Of a stretch of DNA of 64,000 bases, positions 54,655 through 61,980 are shown in pieces. A model generated the notes under the pieces. It made no database searches and was not told the DNA's origin. It saw nothing but the letters and a program-made list of their open reading frames with translations. The stretch comes from Echinicola rosea (lineage in GTDB: Bacteria; Bacteroidota; Bacteroidia; Cytophagales; Cyclobacteriaceae): contig NZ_CP040106.1 in assembly GCF_005281475.1 (NCBI RefSeq), positions 4,306,501-4,370,500 on the forward strand. Direction: 5' to 3'. Position numbers and translations under genes: made by a program. Position 1 is the stretch's first letter. The number at the start of each line of letters is the position of its first letter.

Positions 54655-55839
54655 TCATCTCCCCAGCTCAAGGGCCGCCATGATAAATGGTCCTACACCT
54701 TTGGGGTCGTTGGTGCGGATTTTTTCATTGACATAATACTCATAAGTGCCATCACGGTATGGACTTCCGCCAAGCCCGGCTACAGCACAAACCTGTGTCA
54801 GGCTGACTTCTCCATTTTCCTTCACCTCTATCAATTGATCCACCAAGCCATCAAATCCCTTCTCTGCCGTCTGCTTGAAAGATGGGTTTAGATAGCCCCG
54901 GTTCACGCCTTTGGCAAGGGCATAGACAAACATGCTCGAAGCCGATGCTTCCAAATAATTACCTTCCTCTCCACCACGGTCAATCACTTGGTACCACAAG
55001 CCGCTTGCTGGATCTTGATGCTCACGAACAGCCACGGCCAGACGCTGTAAGATGCCCTTCAGCACCACCCGTCCATAATGTTCTTCGGGTAGAAAATCCA
55101 ATGCATCCACCACGGCCATGGCATACCATCCCATTGCCCTGCCCCAGATATTGGGGGACCGGCCAGTTATAGGATCAGACCACGCTTGATATTTACTCTC
55201 GTCCCAACCATGATACAACAGGCCTGTTTCCGGATCGCGCAAATGCTTTTCCATCAGCACCAATTGTAGAACCCCTTCCTCAAATGCTGCGGGATCCTTA
55301 AATTCTCGTGCATACTGCACCAAAAAGGGCGTCCCCATATAGGCCCCGTCCAGCCACATCTGGTTGGTGTAGCGGGCTTTGTGCCAAAATCCTCCTTCGC
55401 TGGTCTTTGGTTGGTATCTCAACTGCTTTCTCAGGGTTTCTATGGCTGTTTTATACTTTTCATCATCCGTTTTATCGTAAAGATTAAATAACAATTTGCC
55501 GGAATTGATCATGTCAATATTGTACGTCTCGTACTTATAGGTTTTGATCTCACCGGAAGAATCGATCAACTTGTCCGCATAAGCTTTGATGTATTCGTAA
55601 TATTTTTCATCACCCGTCTCTTTCCACAGCTCCTCAAAGGCATGCAACATCAATCCCTGTGGATAGCTCCACACCGGCCGGTCCATAAAGTCAACTTGCC
55701 ACGCTTCAGGATTGCGCTTCATCACCGATAATGCCATCCGCTCTGACCAATCCAAGCTTGTGGAAATTGGCCTTTGTTGACCGAAGGTCAGCTGCGCAAA
55801 AAACATTGAGACGATTAGCAGTATGCTTATTTTTTTCAT
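54655..55839 (-). CDS. unsaturated rhamnogalacturonyl/galacturonyl hydrolase, GH105
   Basis: GH105 removes the 4,5-unsaturated uronic acid left at chain ends by pectate or rhamnogalacturonan lyases. The 394-residue protein has a signal peptide ending near LTFGQ and the (alpha/alpha)6-barrel markers WSYPQGLMLHAFEELW, MWLDGAYMGTPFLVQYAREF (catalytic Asp in LDG), SPNIWGRAMGWYAMAVVDALDFLP and EGNYLEASASSMFVYALAKG. The set closely matches YteR-type enzymes. With the lyases in the same locus it would complete the unsaturated arm of pectin breakdown. It shares the strand and spacing of an operon with GH28. Confidence 0.94.
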   Translation of the reverse strand: MKKISILLIVSMFFAQLTFGQQRPISTSLDWSERMALSVMKRNPEAWQVDFMDRPVWSYPQGLMLHAFEELWKETGDEKYYEYIKAYADKLIDSSGEIKTYKYETYNIDMINSGKLLFNLYDKTDDEKYKTAIETLRKQLRYQPKTSEGGFWHKARYTNQMWLDGAYMGTPFLVQYAREFKDPAAFEEGVLQLVLMEKHLRDPETGLLYHGWDESKYQAWSDPITGRSPNIWGRAMGWYAMAVVDALDFLPEEHYGRVVLKGILQRLAVAVREHQDPASGLWYQVIDRGGEEGNYLEASASSMFVYALAKGVNRGYLNPSFKQTAEKGFDGLVDQLIEVKENGEVSLTQVCAVAGLGGSPYRDGTYEYYVNEKIRTNDPKGVGPFIMAALELGR

Positions 55840-55919
55840 GGTAATGGTTCAATTGTTTTGTTAAATGTTTTGAAGGTTGTCAAGTGGTAAGGTTGTAAGG
55901 ATTACAAATCTGGAATAGC

Positions 55920-56173
55920 TTAATTGAGTCAGAGACTCAAAGCTTGCCCGTGCTGGGGCAGAGTCCCAGCACAACCCATAGTACTTTCCTGATTAGTGTT
56001 GACCGAATTAATATTAGTTTTCATTGTCAATTATTGGAATCGCTAGTCATTTACTATAATCCTATTGTGTTTCTCTTTGCTCCAAAATAACCCTACCTAA
56101 CCTCCCCGCCGCGGCGGGGAGGATTTCTCAAGTTTCAGATCTCACATCTCATTACTCAAATCTCATATCTCTC
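55920..56173 (+). repeat. family C spacer repeat, copy 1
   Basis: This region matches 59823-60165: both open with TTAATTGAGTCAGAGACTC, contain a perfect hairpin GTGCTGGG-GCAGAGT-CCCAGCAC, and share the AT-rich block from CCTGATTAGTGTTGACCG to TTTCTCTTTGCTCCA. This copy has a 22-base perfect palindrome at 56101-56122 with a CCGCGG centre. It fills the gap between the GH105 and six-hairpin genes. Confidence 0.8.
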
Positions 56174-58360
56174 CTACGGCATCTCCCTTAATCCTTCCCA
56201 TTTCACGTTCCATTTTCCATTGTCCGGAAATCCGGGATTGGGTCTGTCAGGAGCTCCCTCCCATCCGGCAGCCATCATGGCCACAGTGGTCAGCAGTCCG
56301 CCATTTCCTGGGAGGTAAATCCTAAGCCTTTTATCTTGATAATTATGCCCATTGGGCAAATAGGTGTTTTTCTCTTCGCCCATAAACAACGCATCCAATG
56401 CGGTGTCGGGCATGTTTAACCTGGCCGCATTCATGGCCATCATGGGATAATCCCAGCCCCAGGTAGTTTCCCAGTTCCATATTTCGAGGATTTTCTCCAA
56501 AGTATTTTTCATGATAGTGGTGTCGATCATTTCTGTTTTGGGCAGGATACCATATGCGCCTAGCACGACAGGATGGTCATGTAGGTAGAAATCATCCTCA
56601 TATGCCCTAGGATGGGTACTGCTGGGCAAATAAAGGCTGTCCTTGGTGGCCAAAGGCGCCAAATTATCCAACACTTCTCGCCATTTTTCATTCTCCTCCA
56701 TGCCCAGCCGTTGCTGCCAGTCTAAGGCTACCGTCAATCCATAATGCCAATACGCCAACTCAAAAGGAGGATCATCGGTGGCATTGGCCGGAAACAGTTC
56801 CTGTGCAGGAATCAGCGGTGCGATCAAATGGTATTTGCCATCACCTTTGCTGTCCTTGGCAAAAGATGCCATAAATTCAGCCGTCTCAAAAACCAGTTCT
56901 TTGTACTTCTCCAAGGTTGCGGCCTCAGGTCGTGCCTGATAAATCTGCTCTACAAAATAAAGAATGTGTGGCTGCTGCCAGATCAGGTAAGGTGCAACGC
57001 TAGAAGGACTCTCATCACCATAGGGATCGGTCATCTTTTGCCATCTGGCGCCTTCATACCCTTGGCGCTCTGCGGTGGCCTTTGCTTTCTCCAGCGAATT
57101 AAAGTACCAAGGAAGGCTCTTTTCCATCAAGCCGATGCGGTTCCATAGACCAAAATGGGCACCATGCCACCAATGCATCTCCATGTGGAATTTGCCATAC
57201 CAACTGTTCATGGTCAACCCAGTCTCTTGGGGTGGCAATGAACCTGCGCAGTTTAATTTCGTCAAATATTGCGATAGCACCACCCTTCTTTCCAACTCGT
57301 GGGCACGCTCATCGGTACATTCTGAGAAGTCGATCGCTCCACCCGATTGCCAAAATTCTTCCCAACCTCCTTCACTGCTTTTGGCCGTTGACTCGAAGTC
57401 AGGAATATCGTTTTCTCCTTCTTCGGAAAACACAGCGGTAAATTCCAGGGTTTCATGGCCTTTTTGTGCATTAAGCAAAAAGGTATGCTTCTCGTCAGTT
57501 TCAAAAGCGCCATTTCCTTCCCAACTTACATCGGTCACGTAATTGGTGCTGTCCAGCGTCCTCGAAATCCGTACCTGGCTTGGCTTGATGACTTCCAAAT
57601 AGGATTCATGCTTATCCTCTTGGGTCCAATCGTACCCAGGGCAGACGTGGCATCCTGAGCCGTAGGGAAACCTGAATTTTACTTTTAGTCTTCCACTGGC
57701 TACGAGCGGAGAATGGATCCTCGCAGAAATGCCATCTTTTTCCTGATGACCGTAGAGCTCTACCTTCACAGGCTCGCCTTCTATGCTGTACTCGCTGGTG
57801 ATCTTTCCTTCCCAAAGATCCAATTCCTGGTGGACATCCTGAAGATCGTCCACCACGACTTTGGAGCCATCTTCCTTGGTGATTTCCAGCCCAATAATCC
57901 CCAGGTGCAACCGATGAGGGCTTGTACGAAAATAGTCCGTCACTTTCTTCTTCCTTCCCTCTTTCCACTGAACAGGGAACGAAATCACCTGACCAATGGC
58001 CGATGTGTCATACCGCAAGATCTCTTCCCAGCGGTAGTTGTCAGGATTGGGAAAGGCATGCCAGCCCCATTGGCTTTGGGTGCCGAGCGAAACGCCATTT
58101 TCGTAATATTCCGGAAAACTCTGCAGGCCACTGACATCCACGGTATAAGCAAATTCACCATTCCCCACGCTGAGTGAGGCCAAGGTGTCTGGTTGTTCGA
58201 GCACCACATTATGGCGGTTGACCAAAGCAAACCGGTCAATTCCCTCTTGGGATTCCTTTTCGCTATTTTTATCCGTTTCAGAACAGGCAAAAGCCACCAG
58301 ACTTATTAGTAGTAAAACACACCACGTGTGAAGGGAGGGGTAAGAAGAAAATTTGATCAT
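56174..58360 (-). CDS. six-hairpin glycosidase-like lipoprotein
   Basis: The 728-residue protein has a lipoprotein signal (Cys near residue 26, VAFACSET). An N-terminal beta-sandwich of about 320 residues precedes a helical (alpha/alpha)6 domain with MNSWYGKFHMEMHWWHGAHFGLWNR, PYLIWQQPHILYFVEQIY, FELAYWHYGLTVALDWQQRLG and WNWETTWGWDYPMMAMNAARL. The layout is that of the GH65/GH95-like six-hairpin clan; the exact family is not assignable by eye. Glu and Asp in the EMHWWHGAHF and TWGWDYP segments are possible catalytic residues. Its position between GH105 and the pectate lyase indicates a role on pectin or rhamnogalacturonan side chains. Confidence 0.7.
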   Translation of the reverse strand: MIKFSSYPSLHTWCVLLLISLVAFACSETDKNSEKESQEGIDRFALVNRHNVVLEQPDTLASLSVGNGEFAYTVDVSGLQSFPEYYENGVSLGTQSQWGWHAFPNPDNYRWEEILRYDTSAIGQVISFPVQWKEGRKKKVTDYFRTSPHRLHLGIIGLEITKEDGSKVVVDDLQDVHQELDLWEGKITSEYSIEGEPVKVELYGHQEKDGISARIHSPLVASGRLKVKFRFPYGSGCHVCPGYDWTQEDKHESYLEVIKPSQVRISRTLDSTNYVTDVSWEGNGAFETDEKHTFLLNAQKGHETLEFTAVFSEEGENDIPDFESTAKSSEGGWEEFWQSGGAIDFSECTDERAHELERRVVLSQYLTKLNCAGSLPPQETGLTMNSWYGKFHMEMHWWHGAHFGLWNRIGLMEKSLPWYFNSLEKAKATAERQGYEGARWQKMTDPYGDESPSSVAPYLIWQQPHILYFVEQIYQARPEAATLEKYKELVFETAEFMASFAKDSKGDGKYHLIAPLIPAQELFPANATDDPPFELAYWHYGLTVALDWQQRLGMEENEKWREVLDNLAPLATKDSLYLPSSTHPRAYEDDFYLHDHPVVLGAYGILPKTEMIDTTIMKNTLEKILEIWNWETTWGWDYPMMAMNAARLNMPDTALDALFMGEEKNTYLPNGHNYQDKRLRIYLPGNGGLLTTVAMMAAGWEGAPDRPNPGFPDNGKWNVKWEGLREMP

Positions 58361-58486
58361 GAGGGTACTATTGTCTTTTTGTATCTATTTAAACGTTAGT
58401 CAACCGACAATTCAGTCAATTAAACTCAGTTCAATTAACATCTGTTAACCTTCTAATATTCAATATGATAAACAATATCTTTGATG

Positions 58487-58717
58487 CTATTCATTTAAGG
58501 ATATCGACCGATCATTTACCAAAGTATTAAGATAGTTTTCTAAGGCGGTATAACCATACTTGTCTGTCCGGTTTCTATCAGTTGCATCTTTTGGGTTAAG
58601 GCCGTGTTTCTTTTCATAACGATCAGGCATTCCGTCGCCATCGCTATCTTTGGCTGCCTTACCGCCTTTTACTTTTCCTGGGCCTTTCATGGGTAAATCC
58701 ATCTCATCACTGATGGT
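58487..58717 (-). pseudogene. severed C-terminal tail of the pectate lyase
   Basis: After the TAG at 58720-58718 the same frame continues without a break as TISDEMDLPMKGPGKV and then DSDGDGMPDRYEKKHGLNP, ending at 58487. This aligns position by position with residues about 360-430 of the 1577-residue lyase (ELPMGGPGQ, DGDRDGIPDDWE, NGLDP, YINGL against YLNTL). The 71-codon frame starting at ATG 58702 is therefore a remnant, not an independent gene, unless the stop is read through. Confidence 0.85.
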
Positions 58718-59764
58718 CTAACCTGTTTTCCCAAAAGATAATACATCCTTGATAAGGAATTCATCTACTTCGTCACGGTGCAGGGACGCCCCTACTCCTT
58801 CTACTACTTCTTGGTAAGCTGTCAGTGCAGGTTTTATGGTGACTTGTGGATAGTCAAAAGGCTCTTCCATCCAGCTTACTGGTTCATAGACTGACTTTTC
58901 TACTACCTCACCATCTAGCTTGCCATTAACATTTCCATCATACCAATTGTCGCGGGCATAGATATGGAAATTCTCATTGGAGCGGTTGAATGGTGGCGTA
59001 TCTCCTGTTTCCGGACCGGCGATAAAATAATTTCCAATGACATTGGCATAGGACAATCGTGCAGACCCTCCACCTTGGATATAGCCCGCTACTGCCCAGT
59101 TGTACACCACGTTATTCACGTATTGGTTGGTGCCCTTTACCTTGGGATTGCGGGTGTGGTTATTGATCCAAAGGCAATTCAGAATCGACACACCACCAGA
59201 CGGCTGTATAAGTCCGCCTGTAGAATGCGTCTGGAGGCCTTGACCGATGATGCTGTGCTGTAACGTCACATCTGCCACATCCCCATTTAGGTCAAACGTG
59301 CCGTCCCTTCCCCAGGTAATCGAAACGTGGTCAAAGATCATGTCATGCCCCGTGGCTATGGCGACAGCATCTTTACCTTTATCACCCACTTTGCCCATCC
59401 TGACACGAATATAACGAGTGATGGCATTATTGGCTTCTGTAAAGGAAAGGCCATTGCCATAAATGGTAATGCCATCTCCCGGGGCAGTTTGTCCCGCAAT
59501 GGTAATGTTTTCTTGAACAATGATCCTCGAATGGATCCTGATGACTCCTCCCACCTCAAATATTACCGTGCGATTGGGCTGACTGACGGCGTCACGGAAA
59601 GAACCAGGTCCTGAATCATCAAGATTGGTTACTTTATAGACTTCTCCACCTCTCCCTCCTGTGGCAAATCTCCCAAATCCCTCTGCTCCTGGAAAGGCCA
59701 ACTGTTGAGCATTGGTCATGGTGGTGACCAATAGGGCCAATATAAATGGTACTATTTTGTTCAT
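58718..59764 (-). CDS. pectate lyase, PL1, shortened by an in-frame amber codon
   Basis: This beta-helix lyase cuts polygalacturonate by beta-elimination. The 348-residue protein has a signal peptide ending near TNAQQ and the same landmarks as the large lyase at 46233: FPGAEGFGRFATGGRGGEVY, TIAGQTAPGDGITIYG, DHVSITWGRDGTFDL, NNHTRNPKVKGTNQYVNNVVYNW. The catalytic helix appears complete, ending in RDEVDEFLIKDVLSFGKTG before TAG. The tail that homology predicts lies directly behind the stop in the same frame. Activity may persist, since the missing part is the calcium-type linker. It is on the strand of the SusCD pair and 350 bases from the six-hairpin gene. Confidence 0.88.
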   Translation of the reverse strand: MNKIVPFILALLVTTMTNAQQLAFPGAEGFGRFATGGRGGEVYKVTNLDDSGPGSFRDAVSQPNRTVIFEVGGVIRIHSRIIVQENITIAGQTAPGDGITIYGNGLSFTEANNAITRYIRVRMGKVGDKGKDAVAIATGHDMIFDHVSITWGRDGTFDLNGDVADVTLQHSIIGQGLQTHSTGGLIQPSGGVSILNCLWINNHTRNPKVKGTNQYVNNVVYNWAVAGYIQGGGSARLSYANVIGNYFIAGPETGDTPPFNRSNENFHIYARDNWYDGNVNGKLDGEVVEKSVYEPVSWMEEPFDYPQVTIKPALTAYQEVVEGVGASLHRDEVDEFLIKDVLSFGKTG

Positions 59765-59822
59765 TATCGTTTGAATTTTTAGTTATCAATTCCTTAGTGA
59801 TTGGGTTATTGAGTTAATGGGG

Positions 59823-60165
59823 TTAATTGAGTCAGAGACTCAAAGCTTGCCAGTGCTGGGGCAGAGACCCAGCACAACCCGGGGAGTCAGAGTCTCAATT
59901 CTTCAACGTGTTGGAGCAGAGACCCAGCACACCCCAGTTACCTCCTCACTCCGGCGGGAAGGAATCAATTTTGTACTTCCCTGATTAGTGTTGACCGGAT
60001 TACTATTAGTTTTCATTACCAATTATTGTAATCGCTAGTCATTTACTAAAATCCTATTGTGTTTCTCTTTGCTCCATAATAACCCCAACTAACCTCCCCT
60101 TAAAGGGAGGATTTGTCTCAAGTCTCAATACTCATATCTCACATATCCATACACACATCTCTCTA
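59823..60165 (+). repeat. family C spacer repeat, copy 2
   Basis: This is the second copy of the spacer described at 55920. It has the same hairpin (59853-59875) and an additional degenerate hairpin copy (GTGTTGGA to CCCAGCAC, about 59908-59930). At 60093-60110 the GC palindrome of copy 1 is replaced by CCTCCCCTTAAAGGGAGG. It lies between the susD and pectate lyase genes. Confidence 0.8.
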
Positions 60166-60333
60166 CTAAAAAAGACAAGACCGGGCAAACAATCACCCGA
60201 TCCTGTACTGGATTAACAAACCCCTAGTGTCGAGTCATTTTTCAATGACCGTTCAACTCCGCCCAAATTTAACCAGCGGTCAATCTGGGCGGAACTGATT
60301 TACACCAGCCCTTATAGAGCCTTTGGCTTAATG
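60166..60333. other. gene-free spacer behind susD
   Basis: The stretch has one hairpin, TCCGCCCA (60258-60265) with TGGGCGGA (60286-60293), without a T run on either side. It could slow transcription or protect the susD end. No gene or promoter is recognised. Confidence 0.4.
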
Positions 60334-61980
60334 TTACTGTTTTAAATCATAGTCTATGAACCAGTTTTCGGGCTGCATAAGGAGGTTTCTGATGCTTTCG
60401 CGCTTCCCTGCTGGATATTTGGCACTTACACGGTCTGCCAGCATGCTGGGATCATTCCATCGCTTGGCCATGCGGATCATCGCAAAATAAGACCTGGCCT
60501 CTCCGGCGCTTTCCATACAAGTCTCCTCAAGCAGAAGACTGTCCAGGCCTTTTTTGTATTCTTCGATTTTTTCTGGAGTATCCAGTTCCTCCTTGGCCAA
60601 ACCTTCTGGATATACGGGCCCCAGGTCAATTCGTCTTCTCACTCCCCAGTTGATATTAATGGCGGAATTGTACGTTTCGTTGTCCAAAGGATACTCCAGG
60701 TTACCTTCATTTTTGGAAAGGTAATTTTGAACGCCGTCATTCAGGAATGCCTCAGCCTCCTTGAATTGCTCCATTTGGTTTAGCGCTTCCGCAATAAACA
60801 GGTGGATGTCACCTGCACGATAAAGGACAATGTGCACATCATTTTTATAGATATTATCTGCAGACTCATGGGCGCGGGAAAATTTTCGCACCACCCATTC
60901 ACCGTTCTGACGCCAATAGGTGTAGTTTTCTCCACGGTAATTGTCACCAATCGTGATCCCATCCTGTCTCACCTGCCGTTGGAAACGCTCCATGGCTGCA
61001 TCCGTCGGCCGCAGGTAATATTTATTGGGCTCTGTATTGGAGAAATATTCGATCAGTCTATTGGTCTGCTGGCGCTGATAATCATAAGGAACGATATTGA
61101 TCAGCTCCCGGGTTTTGGTGATCGGATCACGGTAGAAGAATTGAATCCATTCTCCATTGTAATCGTCATTTCCCAGCTTATATCTTCCGCTGCCTTGGTC
61201 ATAAATAAAAGACATTCCCAAACTCACCACTTGCTCGTAATTGCCATTCCAAAGGTAGAGCTCAATAAGAAGCGGTTCAGGAGATGGACAGATCATATTC
61301 CATGTCAGGTCCTGAGCAGAAGTACTCACACCAGGAAACAACAAGTCTGACCAAACCAAAACCTGCTTACCGTTTACGCCATTTACCCCTCCTTCCATTA
61401 GACTGATCAACTGGCCAATAAGCTCCTCGAAACCCATGGTGGGGTACTTTGACAAGTCGCCTTCTTCTGTCAATGGCTCATCCAGATAAACTGCTTCACC
61501 ATAAAGCTTGCCCAGCATCAGGTATGCCCATACCTTAAAGCGGATGGCACCACTCACCAACGGTTCGAAAACAGCATCCTCCACCGCATTGGGATTGGCC
61601 TGTTTGTATTCGAAAGCCTTTTTGATGTAGTTGTTGGCATTGGAAATTACGTCGTAATATCCACTGGGATCTGCCAGCTTATTATCAGGGCTAATGTTGT
61701 GGTTATAGATTTCCCACAGCTCCTGGGGGGCGTTGTCAGTAGGCTCGAGGAAATCCCCTCGCAGCTCCGAAAGGAAGATGGCCTTGTCAGCCACCGTCTG
61801 CACTTTGGCCGCAATCCCCATGTATCCCGAATACAGTTCATTGGTATTTCCAATGTAATTTTCCTCCAAGAGCATATCCTCCGAATCGGTCTCAAAGTAG
61901 CTCTCACAACTACCAAAAGCCAGTAAGCTCAAGAGTAAGGTATATTTATAAAAAGCATTATACTTCATAGCTAATGTCAT
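60334..61980 (-). CDS. SusD/RagB-like outer membrane lipoprotein
   Basis: This glycan-capturing partner of the SusC protein is encoded just upstream. The protein of about 544-548 residues has a lipoprotein signal (LLAFGSCES), the N-terminal SusD-like opening YFETDSEDMLLEENYIGN, and helical repeats (AIRFKVWAYLMLGKLYGEAVYLD). The C-terminal domain has the RRRIDLGP and FAMIRMAKRWNDP markers of the RagB group. The first ATG overlaps the SusC stop (TAATG), which would couple translation; the ATG four codons later gives a more typical signal start MKYNAFYKY. Together with SusC and the lyases it defines a pectin use locus. Confidence 0.93.
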   Translation of the reverse strand: MTLAMKYNAFYKYTLLLSLLAFGSCESYFETDSEDMLLEENYIGNTNELYSGYMGIAAKVQTVADKAIFLSELRGDFLEPTDNAPQELWEIYNHNISPDNKLADPSGYYDVISNANNYIKKAFEYKQANPNAVEDAVFEPLVSGAIRFKVWAYLMLGKLYGEAVYLDEPLTEEGDLSKYPTMGFEELIGQLISLMEGGVNGVNGKQVLVWSDLLFPGVSTSAQDLTWNMICPSPEPLLIELYLWNGNYEQVVSLGMSFIYDQGSGRYKLGNDDYNGEWIQFFYRDPITKTRELINIVPYDYQRQQTNRLIEYFSNTEPNKYYLRPTDAAMERFQRQVRQDGITIGDNYRGENYTYWRQNGEWVVRKFSRAHESADNIYKNDVHIVLYRAGDIHLFIAEALNQMEQFKEAEAFLNDGVQNYLSKNEGNLEYPLDNETYNSAININWGVRRRIDLGPVYPEGLAKEELDTPEKIEEYKKGLDSLLLEETCMESAGEARSYFAMIRMAKRWNDPSMLADRVSAKYPAGKRESIRNLLMQPENWFIDYDLKQ

